NCBI RefSeq assembly: GCF_037154085.1
Contig: NZ_JBANRM010000001.1
Span: forward strand, 1,136,120 to 1,200,119
From: Andeanibacterium fulvum
Lineage (GTDB): Bacteria > Pseudomonadota > Alphaproteobacteria > Sphingomonadales > Sphingomonadaceae
Length of the DNA stretch: 64,000 nt
Reading direction: 5' to 3'
The notes beneath the pieces are model-generated. The model was not told the origin of the DNA and did not search any database. It was given only the letters and a program-made list of their open reading frames with translations. Below are positions 42,729 through 50,768 of the stretch, in pieces. The position numbers and the translations under genes were made by a program. Each line of letters starts with the position of its first letter. Positions within the stretch are counted from its first letter, which is position 1.

Positions 42729-44351
42729 TCAGTTGCGGGCGGCGGCGCGGATCATGTCCGCGCCCTTTTCGCCGATCATAACGGCAGCGGCATTGGTGTT
42801 GGCGCCGACCAGCTGCGGCATCACCGATGCGTCGATCACGCGCAGCCCTTCGATGCCGCGCACGCACAGCTGCGGATCGACCACCGCTTCTGCCCCCACG
42901 CCCATGGCGCAAGTGCCCACCGGATGATGGACCACGCCGAGCAGTTCCGCGCGCATGGCGTCGATCTGTTCTTCCATCGTCCCGCGCGGGCCGGGGATCG
43001 TCTCTTCCAGCACATGGGACGCGAGCGGTTCCTGCGCGAAGAGCTTGCGGGACAGGGCCAGCCCGTCCTTCAGGCGGCGCCAGTCATCCGCATCGGCCAG
43101 CATGTTGAGGTGGATTTTCGGGTTGGAGCGGAAATCGGCATCGCGCAATTTCACTGCGCCCCGGCTGCGCGGGCGCAGCAGGCAGACCGAGCTGTAGAAG
43201 CAATCCTGCTTCGCCTTGCGGATGCCGGGGAACCAGATGTTCGCATCCACTCGCACCGGGCTGACCATGATCTGGATATCCGGCCGGTCGAGCCCTTCGC
43301 GGCTGCGCAGCAGCAGGCAGCCTGCCGCGATCTGATTGGTGAACGGGCCTTTGCCCCTGAAATACCAGTTAAGGAACGAAAGCGTCGCCCGGTCGAAGCG
43401 CAATTCCTGCGCGAAACTGTGATTGAGCCGCGCATCGTACTGGTTCGCGACGCGCGGATGCTCCTGCAGGTTCCGCCCCACGCCCGGCAGGTGGTGCACC
43501 GGATCGATACCCAGCTGGCGCAGTTCCTCCGCATCGCCGATGCCGGACAGCATCAGCAATTGCGGCGAATTATAGGTCCCGCCGCTCAGCACGATCTCGC
43601 GCCGTGCCCTTACTGTCATGCGCTGCCCGTTACGCTCGATCTCCACGGCTCGCGCCCGGCCCTCGGCAATCTCCAGCTTGGCGGCCAGGCTGTCGGTCCA
43701 CACCGTCAAATTGCGCCGGGAAGAGCGGATCGGTTCCAGATAGGCCCGCGCGCTGCCGCAGCGGCTGCCATCCTTCAGCGCGACATGAACATCGGCCAGG
43801 CCTTCATTCGTCTCGCCATCGTAATCGCCGACATAGGCGATCCCCATGGAAGCGGCGGCCTTGCGCAATTCCTTGCCCATCAGGCGGCTATTGTCGACCG
43901 GGCGCACCGCAATCGGCCCGCCCTCCCCGCGCCGATTACTGGCACCCTTCCAGAAATCCTCCGACCGCTTGAAGAAGGGCAGGACGGCTTCATAATCCCA
44001 CCCGGTGCAGCCGAGTTGCGCCCAATCGTCGAAATCCTTCGGGTGGCCGCGAAAATGCACAGTGCCGTTGATCGAGGACGATCCCCCCAGCACTCGTCCG
44101 CGCGGCAGCGGGAAGACGCGGCCATCCAGATGCGGTTCGGGCTCGGAGGCGAACTGCCAGGTGAAGCGCGGATTGCGCAGTGCCTGAAGGAAGCCCAGCG
44201 GCATGCGGATATAGGGATGGCTCGCCTCCCCGCCCGCTTCCAGCAGCAGCACCGTGCAATCGGGGTCCTCGCTCAGCCGGTTGGCAACCACTGCCCCCGC
44301 GCTGCCCGCACCCACGACGATGTAATCGAATTCCGCGTCGCTCACGCCCAT
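42729..44351 (-). CDS. GMC-family FAD-dependent alcohol dehydrogenase
   Basis: A 540-residue GMC oxidoreductase. The FAD motif is FDYIVVGAGSAGAVVANRLSE, followed by LLLEAGG, the signature GRVLGGSSSINGTVHFRGHP and the C-terminal VHHPVGTCAMG with the catalytic histidine. Start is at MGVSDAEFDYIV, because the FAD motif follows immediately, as in the family. Such enzymes oxidise primary alcohols such as benzyl or polyethylene-glycol alcohols. In this operon it could convert the alcohol made by the flavocytochrome to the aldehyde. Confidence 0.9.
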   Translation of the reverse strand: MGVSDAEFDYIVVGAGSAGAVVANRLSEDPDCTVLLLEAGGEASHPYIRMPLGFLQALRNPRFTWQFASEPEPHLDGRVFPLPRGRVLGGSSSINGTVHFRGHPKDFDDWAQLGCTGWDYEAVLPFFKRSEDFWKGASNRRGEGGPIAVRPVDNSRLMGKELRKAAASMGIAYVGDYDGETNEGLADVHVALKDGSRCGSARAYLEPIRSSRRNLTVWTDSLAAKLEIAEGRARAVEIERNGQRMTVRARREIVLSGGTYNSPQLLMLSGIGDAEELRQLGIDPVHHLPGVGRNLQEHPRVANQYDARLNHSFAQELRFDRATLSFLNWYFRGKGPFTNQIAAGCLLLRSREGLDRPDIQIMVSPVRVDANIWFPGIRKAKQDCFYSSVCLLRPRSRGAVKLRDADFRSNPKIHLNMLADADDWRRLKDGLALSRKLFAQEPLASHVLEETIPGPRGTMEEQIDAMRAELLGVVHHPVGTCAMGVGAEAVVDPQLCVRGIEGLRVIDASVMPQLVGANTNAAAVMIGEKGADMIRAAARN

Positions 44352-44359
44352 CACTTTCT

Positions 44360-44824
44360 TCAGGAATTGCGCCCGGGAAGGGCAAGCCAGGCAAAGGCCG
44401 TCTCGGCACTCTGCGCGCCCTTCCCGCCGGTCAGGCCGCCCAGCAGCGGCCGCCATTGTTCTTCAGCCGCGCTGCCCAGCCAGCGGTCCTGCCGCCCCAG
44501 CTGCATCAGGGGAACGACCCGGCGCCCGCCCATGCGGGCAATGTCGGCGGCAAGGACATATTCGGAATGGCCGGTGATCCCCAGCACCGGCTTGGCACCG
44601 GCGAACAGCCGCTCGCGCAGCAGCAGGGCGGCGATCTCTCCGCCGGTCGCGCGGGCCTGCGCGCCGCCCGCCGTCGCCAGCTTCGCCGCGCGCGCGGCAC
44701 GGGGCATGCTTCCATTATAGAGCAGCAGAACAGGCTCTGCCGCCCGGGCGAGAGTCCCCCCAAAGCCGAGACCCAGCGCCATCGGCGCGGCGAGCGCCCC
44801 GACGAGAAGTTCGCGCCGCCTCAC
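44360..44824 (-). CDS. Unknown exported protein with Tat-like signal, in the flavocytochrome operon
   Basis: A 154-residue protein that I do not recognise. It starts with GTG, overlapping the cytochrome stop (GTGA). The N-terminus is RRRELLVGALAAPMALGLGF followed by an ARAAEP cleavage site, a twin-arginine-like signal. The mature part has EPVLLLYNGSMPRAARAAKL and GHSEYVLAADIARMGGRRV and looks like a small soluble alpha/beta fold without cofactor motifs. It lies between the cytochrome c and GMC genes, so it is probably a partner of the periplasmic oxidation system. Function is open. Confidence 0.75.
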   Translation of the reverse strand: MRRRELLVGALAAPMALGLGFGGTLARAAEPVLLLYNGSMPRAARAAKLATAGGAQARATGGEIAALLLRERLFAGAKPVLGITGHSEYVLAADIARMGGRRVVPLMQLGRQDRWLGSAAEEQWRPLLGGLTGGKGAQSAETAFAWLALPGRNS

Positions 44825-45222
44825 TTGGTCTTGTCCTTCGCCAGATAGGCCGCGATCTGCTCCAGCTCCGCATCGCTCAGTTCCGCGCGGGAAAAAGCGG
44901 GCATGTTCATCAGCCCGTTCCGCACCACGGCCTTGACGTAATCGGCGCTCAAATCGGTCCGCTGATGAAGCTGGGCGGGCACATCCTCGGGCAGGCGCTT
45001 CTGCAGCATCACCGTGCCGGTGTTCCGACCGACATGGCAGAAGGCGCATTCCTTGCCATAGAGACGCTCGCCCGGATCGGCCGATTTCTGGCCGAAGGTC
45101 ACAGCCTCGATCTGGGAAGGCAGCGCCGGCCTGGGCTTCTCTTCCCCGGCATCGGACTTGGCCGAGCAGGCAGCGATCAGGGCCACGGCCGCGAGGGCCA
45201 GTATCGTGCGATCGGCAGCCAT
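44821..45222 (-). CDS. c-type cytochrome lipoprotein, electron acceptor of the flavoprotein (PchC-like)
   Basis: A 133-residue exported monoheme cytochrome. The signal peptide ends in a lipobox (LIAAC), so it is probably anchored to a membrane. The heme-binding motif is CAFCH, in YGKECAFCHVGRN, and the axial Met is probably in LMNMPAFS, with a class I C-terminal helix LEQIAAYLAKDK. Its start codon overlaps the flavoprotein stop (TGATG), so the two are translationally coupled like the PchF/PchC subunits of 4-cresol methylhydroxylase. It should carry electrons from the flavoprotein to the respiratory chain. Confidence 0.88.
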   Translation of the reverse strand: MAADRTILALAAVALIAACSAKSDAGEEKPRPALPSQIEAVTFGQKSADPGERLYGKECAFCHVGRNTGTVMLQKRLPEDVPAQLHQRTDLSADYVKAVVRNGLMNMPAFSRAELSDAELEQIAAYLAKDKTK

Positions 45223-46766
45223 CACTTCTTCCCCCCGATGCCGTTGCGCCCCGGGGCAATGATGTTGTTGGGATCGAGCGCCGCCTTCACCTTGTTGTTC
45301 AGCCGGTTCAGCGCATGATCGTTGAAGTCATAGGTCTGCGCGATGGTGTCCATATAGTCGATATGGCCGCGATATTCGGTGTACCCGTCCTTGGCCGCTT
45401 CCACGACGAGGCGCTGGAACAGCGTATTGGCCCGCCCGGTGCTCGCCGGATCGTCACGGTCGTAGAGGATCAGGCTGACATTGTTGATGTGGCGGCGCCC
45501 GATCGTGAATGTGGAGTAATAATCCTGCCCCACTTCGCGATAGATGCTCTTCACCCGCTTGGCATAGTCAAGCACGCGGACACCATCCTGCGGCATGACC
45601 GGCGCGAAGCTGAGATGGCCGCCGCGGCCGCCAAACCAGTTGACCGATTGCAGCCCCAGGGTGGAAGGCACGCCGCGCGCGGAGGCATCGTAGGGCTCGC
45701 CCTTGTGCCACATGCGGAACTTCAGCTCCGTGCCCAGCTTCGGCTCGAACAGCTCGCGCAGCTGGCGCATATTGCCTTCGACCACATAGGCCGGGCCGTA
45801 GAAGCTGATCTTGGCGTTCCACCAGCCGAGGCCGTATTTTTCCATGATCGCCCGTTCCGCCTCTTCAGGCAGGGCGCCTTCGCCTTCATACCATTCGGCG
45901 CGCTGGGTCAGAGTGGAGGCGGCGCGCACCGGGCTGCCGAACACGACATTATGCTGGATGATGTCGCGCCGGCGCATATCCGCCAGAATATCGATAGCCC
46001 AGCCGGCATCGTCGAAATTGGGGAAGGCGATCTCGACAGAGGCGGTCATTTCCGGCTCGGGCTGCAGCCACAGGCCCGCTTTGGTGACGACGCCCAGATT
46101 GGACTGCATGAACATCTGGTCCCAGCCGGGGCCGTAACCGTATTTGTAATTCCGCCAGGTCGCGCCCTTGCCCACGGCACCCATGCCGGTGCGGACCAGA
46201 TCGCCATCGGGCATCACCACTTCCAGCCCGCACAGCGCCTCGCAATTGTCGCCCAGCGGCGTGTAGCCGATCCCGCGATCGAGCGCATTGCCCAGCACGC
46301 TGCCCCAGCTATTGCCGGGCACAGACATCCAGAGCGGGATGTTGTTGGCCCACAGGTGATCGAACAGGTCGAAGAAGCTCACCCCCGGCTCGATCAGGCA
46401 ATTGGCCTGCCGCTCATCCACTTCCAGCACGCGGTTCATCCGGCTGAGATCGAGGATCACATCCCCCCGGCGCACGGGCGATGCCGAGCCATAGCCGAAA
46501 TTCTTGCCCCGGCTTACCGGCCAGAGCGGAATGCCGAAGCGATTGGCGATGCGCACCACTTCCTGCACCTCGGCCACTTCGGCCGGGGCAAGGATCGCGG
46601 AGGATTCATGGTCGAGCCCGTCGCCGAAGGCATAGGGATCGAGATAGGCGGTGCGGTCCTCGTCACGGTCGAGGACGCCATCCGCGCCAAGCGCCGCGCG
46701 AAACGCCGTCAATGCCGCGCGGAAGCCTTCCGCGCCAACGCCTATCGGCAAGGGACTGGGCTGCAT
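45222..46766 (-). CDS. PCMH/VAO-family flavoprotein, alkylphenol dehydrogenase subunit
   Basis: A 514-residue FAD enzyme of the 4-phenol oxidising family. The FAD loop is PVSRGKNFGYGSASP, the second region GNALDRGIGYTPLGDN, and the C-terminus DPNNIIAPGRNGI, close to PCMH. The substrate-binding pair Tyr465-Arg466 is conserved. Compared with PCMH, the covalent-flavin tyrosine is Val375, whereas His384 (GGHLSFAP) falls where vanillyl-alcohol oxidase has its flavin-linking histidine. The VAO catalytic Asp position is Gly151. With the coupled cytochrome c this suggests a dehydrogenase that hydroxylates or desaturates a para-alkylphenol. It heads the operon and has no signal peptide. Confidence 0.9.
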   Translation of the reverse strand: MQPSPLPIGVGAEGFRAALTAFRAALGADGVLDRDEDRTAYLDPYAFGDGLDHESSAILAPAEVAEVQEVVRIANRFGIPLWPVSRGKNFGYGSASPVRRGDVILDLSRMNRVLEVDERQANCLIEPGVSFFDLFDHLWANNIPLWMSVPGNSWGSVLGNALDRGIGYTPLGDNCEALCGLEVVMPDGDLVRTGMGAVGKGATWRNYKYGYGPGWDQMFMQSNLGVVTKAGLWLQPEPEMTASVEIAFPNFDDAGWAIDILADMRRRDIIQHNVVFGSPVRAASTLTQRAEWYEGEGALPEEAERAIMEKYGLGWWNAKISFYGPAYVVEGNMRQLRELFEPKLGTELKFRMWHKGEPYDASARGVPSTLGLQSVNWFGGRGGHLSFAPVMPQDGVRVLDYAKRVKSIYREVGQDYYSTFTIGRRHINNVSLILYDRDDPASTGRANTLFQRLVVEAAKDGYTEYRGHIDYMDTIAQTYDFNDHALNRLNNKVKAALDPNNIIAPGRNGIGGKK

Positions 46767-46812
46767 GTCTTCTCCCCACAGCTGGCGGGCTTGAGGCCCG
46801 AAGCCGGATAAT

Positions 46813-46837
46813 GTTCTGTTAGACAGATTTGTGTTCT
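46813..46837 (+). promoter_or_regulatory. Composite operator site 5 (flavocytochrome operon)
   Basis: GTTCTGTTAGACAGATT followed four bases on by TTCT (in TGTGTTCT). It lies 47 bases upstream of the flavoprotein start. The second arm is weaker than in other copies. Confidence 0.65.
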
Positions 46838-46865
46838 GTAATTTCTAGCACGGGCAAAAGTGGAG

Positions 46866-47597
46866 TCAATCGGCCCCGGCAAGGCCGGTCCACATCAGCC
46901 GCAGCGCCAATGCGCTGACCATCAGACGCATGACAATGCGGAACTTCTCTTCCGGGATATGGCCGATCAGCTGCTTGCCGCACCATGTGCCGGCAAAACC
47001 GGCGATAGTGGCAATCGCGATGGCTGCGGCGAAGGGGCCATAGGCAAAGCCGGTCACCGCATATCCGCCCGCCCGGATCGCTTCCAGCACCAGCAGGCAG
47101 GCCGCGAAAGTGCCCACCAGCGCGCGCCGGTCGATCCCCGAATTGAGCAGCACCGGCTGCAGTACCGAACCCATGCCCAGCACCGTCCCGCTGACCGCAT
47201 GGGCCACGCCGACGCCCGCCATGCCCGGCTGGGAATGAACATGCCGCATGGGCAGCTGGGTCCAGGTCAGCACCAGCATCATCAGCCCCACGCCCACCGC
47301 CAGCGCCCGTTCCGGCAAGGCGTGGTAGAGCGTCAGCCCCGCCGCAACGCCTGCGAGCGAACCGAAGGTAAAGGGTCGCACGATCCGCCAGGCGATCGCC
47401 TCGCGAAAGGCGACCGCGCGCGCCACCAGCGAGGCGTAGGACAGCGCTGGCTGGAGCGCGATGGCGCTAGGCAGCGGGTAAAGCAGGGTCGTCGCCCCGA
47501 ACAGCACGTAGCCTCCGCCGATGGAGAGGCTGGCGCTTACCAGCGCGGCCACGAAAGAGGCCGCCGCCAGCAGCGCCAGCGTCAGGGCGTCACTCAC
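46866..47597 (-). CDS. TauE/SafE-family permease
   Basis: A 243-residue membrane protein with about seven or eight hydrophobic segments. It begins LALLAAASFVAALVSASLSIGGG and has the second-half repeat GVAHAVSGTVLGMGSVLQPVLLNSG, the duplicated layout of the sulfite-exporter TauE/SafE family. It starts with GTG inside the MFS stop (GTGA), so both transporters are co-translated. Family members move small organic or sulfur anions. Here an aromatic or dicarboxylic acid is possible, but the substrate is not shown. Confidence 0.85.
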   Translation of the reverse strand: MSDALTLALLAAASFVAALVSASLSIGGGYVLFGATTLLYPLPSAIALQPALSYASLVARAVAFREAIAWRIVRPFTFGSLAGVAAGLTLYHALPERALAVGVGLMMLVLTWTQLPMRHVHSQPGMAGVGVAHAVSGTVLGMGSVLQPVLLNSGIDRRALVGTFAACLLVLEAIRAGGYAVTGFAYGPFAAAIAIATIAGFAGTWCGKQLIGHIPEEKFRIVMRLMVSALALRLMWTGLAGAD

Positions 47598-48871
47598 CCC
47601 TTGGACCCGCGATAGCCGCTCCAGTAACGGGGCTCGAACTTCAGGGCGAGCAATGCGGAAGCGAAGGCCACCACCATCACGATAGTGAACGGCACAGTGA
47701 AGCCGCCGGTCCAGTCGACCGCCAGGCCGATCAGGCCGATGCCCGCCGCCGCGCCGATGTGGAAGGTGGCGTTAAGCACCGCGATAAGCTGCGCGATGGA
47801 GCGCACACCATAGATGTGCCGCCCCAGGATCGGCGCCTGTACCACGATGCCGCCGTGCGAAAGGCCGCGCACCACAGTGAACAGCATGAAAGTGACGATG
47901 CCCGAAACCGGGAAGGCCAGCAGCACGGCAATGCCGCACAGCGCCCAGCACATGGCAACGCCCCGGGTGGAGAACTTGTCGAACAGCCAGCCGAACAGCA
48001 GCTTGCCGAGGCCCGACAGCACGATCACGATAGTGAAGCCCAGGGCCGCCATATAGCTGCCGAGGTTGGTCTGCGTTTCGATGAACAGCGGGATATATTC
48101 ATTGATGCCGTTGCTGATCACGCCCGACAGGCCAGTAGCGACCACCAGCAGAATGAACGGCCCGGTGCGCACGATGTCGCGGAATTCCGGCCCCGGATCG
48201 CGTGCCACAGGCGGCGGAGCGCCCTTGCCGTCGGCGCGTGCGCCGTGATCGAGTTCCTCGGCAGAGTAGCCGTAATCCTCGGGCTTTTCATGGACGAGGA
48301 ACATGACGACGAGCGACAGCGTGACGAGCACGATCAGGCCGGAGATGCCCGCGGTCGCCTGCCAGCCAAAATGCTTGAGGCCATAGGTGGTAGCCAGCGG
48401 CACGATCGCACCGGCAGCCGCCCCGCCCATCATCGCCACGCCGGTCGCCCGGCCCAGCTTGTTGTCGAACCACCGCGCCAGGGTGAGTTGGATGGCAATG
48501 AGGCACAGGATCGAGGCGAAGCCCGAAACCGCAGCCAGCACGTAATATTCCCACAGGCTGTCAATGAAATAGAGCCCCACGGAACTGAGGCCCACGGCCC
48601 AGATGGACGGCAGGTAGACCCGCTTGACCCCGAAGCGCACGAAGATGGCGCCCGCAAACAGCCCGGCCACGGCCGAGACAGTGGATTTGATGACCATGAA
48701 GCTGGTGGTCTGCGCCACGGTCCAGCCCATATCCTCGGAGATGGTGGCATACATCACCGGCATCATCATCGAGATGCCGGCCAGCGCGATGCCCCAGACG
48801 AGGAAGCCCGTGGCCACATTGGCCCAGGCATAGCGCCGCATCGTGCCGATGGAGGGGCGATCTTCTCCCAT
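47594..48871 (-). CDS. MFS transporter (monocarboxylate/aromatic acid type)
   Basis: A 425-residue major-facilitator protein with twelve predicted segments split by a charged loop (HEKPEDYGYSAEELDHGARA). Segments include FLVWGIALAGISMMMPVMYATI and the half-repeat FILLVVATGLSGVISNGINE. Start is at MGEDRPSIGTMRRYAWANV behind AAGGAAAACAGGTA. The composite operator lies 74 bases upstream. Relatives of the oxalate:formate/monocarboxylate branch carry aromatic acids, so uptake of a cluster substrate is likely. Confidence 0.87.
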   Translation of the reverse strand: MGEDRPSIGTMRRYAWANVATGFLVWGIALAGISMMMPVMYATISEDMGWTVAQTTSFMVIKSTVSAVAGLFAGAIFVRFGVKRVYLPSIWAVGLSSVGLYFIDSLWEYYVLAAVSGFASILCLIAIQLTLARWFDNKLGRATGVAMMGGAAAGAIVPLATTYGLKHFGWQATAGISGLIVLVTLSLVVMFLVHEKPEDYGYSAEELDHGARADGKGAPPPVARDPGPEFRDIVRTGPFILLVVATGLSGVISNGINEYIPLFIETQTNLGSYMAALGFTIVIVLSGLGKLLFGWLFDKFSTRGVAMCWALCGIAVLLAFPVSGIVTFMLFTVVRGLSHGGIVVQAPILGRHIYGVRSIAQLIAVLNATFHIGAAAGIGLIGLAVDWTGGFTVPFTIVMVVAFASALLALKFEPRYWSGYRGSKG

Positions 48872-48944
48872 TACCTGTTTTCCTTTTTCGGATTCTGGCG
48901 AGAAACCGGCGCGCCTGACTGCCTGCGCGCCCCTTCGCCACAAT

Positions 48945-48969
48945 GTTCTTTTCTACAGAATGACGTTTT
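48945..48969 (+). promoter_or_regulatory. Composite operator site 6 (transporter operon)
   Basis: GTTCTTTTCTACAGAAT followed four bases on by TTTT in place of the third TTCT. It lies in the 121-base gap between the second flavoprotein stop and the MFS start, so it marks a separate promoter for the transporters. Confidence 0.65.
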
Positions 48970-48992
48970 CTTATTTTTCGATCATGACAGAG

Positions 48993-50549
48993 TCAACCAG
49001 CCTCCGCCGCCCGGAAACCGGGCCAGATGCCGTGATTGCCGGGTGAAAGAATGCCTGCCGGATCGAGCGCATCCTTGATGCGCGAATAGGTCCGCCCCAG
49101 CGCATGGCCGTTGAAGGAGAACTTGCCCGCGACGTGATCGGCCAGGCAGATATGCGAACGATAGGGCGCGCAGCCCCATTCGGCGATGCGATCGTACATT
49201 TCGCGCACGGCCTCGCGCGCCAGCTGCACGCGGGCCGCGTCCGAAGCATCGAACATCACCATGCAGGCGCTGACCATGCTGCGCTGGTTGAGCAGGAAGC
49301 CCACCGGCGCGATCAACCCGTATCGGGCCATGGTCTCGCGCACCAACCGGTCTACACGCTGTGCCGCCTCCCCGGTGAGGGGGACAACCGGCGAGAAATC
49401 CATATGCCCGAGCGTTTCTCCGAACACGCCCTTCAGCCGTTCGAGCAGCACCTGATTGGGAATGCCCGCGGGGATAAGATCGCGCGGCTCGACTGTCTCC
49501 GGCCCGGCATCGCCAGGATAGGTCCGTAGGTCCAGCTCCGCACCCTCAAGCCCGGCCACCGCGCTCTCAAGAATCGCCCGCCGCGTCGCAACCATGCGGG
49601 CATCGCCATAAAGGCCAATTCGCACGCTCCAGCGCCCGGGGCGCAGAACCTGCCTGAGATTGGTATTGGTGAAACGGCCAGCGCCTTCCTCGCCATCGAC
49701 ATCGTCCGGCGAGCCCACGATCATCGGAACGCCTTGCAGCACCCCTTCGCGCAGCAGGCCCCGGATCATGTCCACCAGCGGTGCGATATCGTTCTCGCCC
49801 TGGCAAGTGATCGTGCCGGTAGCGAAGATCTCAGGCCGGGGCATCAGCCACAGCCCGGCCTTGGTGACCACACCGAAATTGCTCTGCATGAACAGGCTGT
49901 CGAGCGACGGGCCATAGCCGCGGCGGTGACACGCCCATAGCGGGCTGCCCGGCAATGCGCCCTGCCCCGTGCGCAGCAATGTGCCGTCGGCCAGCACCGC
50001 CTCCATCCCACAGATGGCCGAGGCGTGATCGCCCATGACGTTATAGCCATAGCCATGCTCCAGCGCATTGCCGATGATGCTGCCCCAGCCGAGATCCGGC
50101 ACTGACATCATCAGCGGCGCGTCCTGTTCGCGCAGGGCGTCATAAAGCTGGGCAAAGCTGACGCCCGGCTCGATCAGCGCGTAGCCCTGGGCCACGTCGA
50201 TCTCCAGCACGCGGTTCATCCGGCGCAGATTGAGCACCACCCCGCCGTCGACCACCGGCGCCGAACCGCCATAACCGAAATTGCGCCCCATGGAGGAGGT
50301 CCACAGATGGACGCCCAGTTCGGTGGCGAGCCTTAGAACGGCCTGCACTTCCTCGACCGAAGCGGGCTGCACCACCAGCGAGGGCTGGTGCCCCACAGCG
50401 TCCGGCCCCTCGAAGGGATCGTGGAATTCGGCGAAAAGCGGCCCTTCGGCCTGCACGCCTTCCGCGCCGAGCAAGCGGGAGAATCGCTCCCGCGCATTTT
50501 CGAGCATATCCGCCGATGGGCGCGCCCACGGCCTGCCTTGTGACTGCAT
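48993..50549 (-). CDS. Vanillyl-alcohol-oxidase-type 4-phenol oxidase
   Basis: A 518-residue flavoprotein of the 4-phenol oxidising family. The FAD loop is SSMGRNFGYGGSAPVV. Asp152, in MSVPDLGWGSIIGNALEHG, matches the VAO catalytic aspartate. His382, in ETLGHMDFSPV, matches the histidine that carries the covalent flavin in VAO. The phenolate-binding Tyr463-Arg464 pair (APYRSH) is kept. These residues and the lack of an own cytochrome gene point to an O2-using oxidase of a para-substituted phenol, unlike the cytochrome-coupled paralogue at 45.2 kb. Start was set at the ATG directly after an in-frame GTG, with GGGAG at good distance. Confidence 0.88.
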   Translation of the reverse strand: MQSQGRPWARPSADMLENARERFSRLLGAEGVQAEGPLFAEFHDPFEGPDAVGHQPSLVVQPASVEEVQAVLRLATELGVHLWTSSMGRNFGYGGSAPVVDGGVVLNLRRMNRVLEIDVAQGYALIEPGVSFAQLYDALREQDAPLMMSVPDLGWGSIIGNALEHGYGYNVMGDHASAICGMEAVLADGTLLRTGQGALPGSPLWACHRRGYGPSLDSLFMQSNFGVVTKAGLWLMPRPEIFATGTITCQGENDIAPLVDMIRGLLREGVLQGVPMIVGSPDDVDGEEGAGRFTNTNLRQVLRPGRWSVRIGLYGDARMVATRRAILESAVAGLEGAELDLRTYPGDAGPETVEPRDLIPAGIPNQVLLERLKGVFGETLGHMDFSPVVPLTGEAAQRVDRLVRETMARYGLIAPVGFLLNQRSMVSACMVMFDASDAARVQLAREAVREMYDRIAEWGCAPYRSHICLADHVAGKFSFNGHALGRTYSRIKDALDPAGILSPGNHGIWPGFRAAEAG

Positions 50550-50606
50550 CACGTTCTCCCAGCCGGTTGCACCGGCATTCCTTGCAGGCCGGCGACCCGG
50601 CTCATC

Positions 50607-50631
50607 GTTCTCTATAACAGAACATCATTCT
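50607..50631 (+). promoter_or_regulatory. Composite operator site 7 (VAO-type oxidase)
   Basis: GTTCTCTATAACAGAAC with perfect arms, followed by ATCATTCT. It lies 58 bases upstream of the oxidase start. The ATCATTCT tail is identical to that of site 4. Confidence 0.75.
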
Positions 50632-50677
50632 TTTATTCTGCGAACCACCAGCCGTCAACCGGTTGAGGATACGCGTT

Positions 50678-50702
50678 GGTCCGTCAAACAGAACGATAGT
50701 CT
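50678..50702 (+). promoter_or_regulatory. Composite operator site 8 (HpaB-type gene)
   Basis: GGTCCGTCAAACAGAAC followed by GATAGTCT, the most degenerate copy. The segment also contains a different perfect palindrome, AAACAGA-N7-TCTGTTT (50686-50706). It lies about 70 bases upstream of the hydroxylase start, and the third half-site faces the gene, unlike the other copies. Confidence 0.5.
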
Positions 50703-50768
50703 GTTTTTCTTGCATGACTCGCGAATCGTGAATACAGGCGTTTTCAACAAATACCAAGGAGAGGCGAC

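Noticed and set aside
46831..46849. A second GTTCT-like half-site upstream of the flavocytochrome
   Set aside because: Its first part is already the third half-site of operator 5, and the opposite arm (CTAGC) does not match, so it is not counted as a separate operator.
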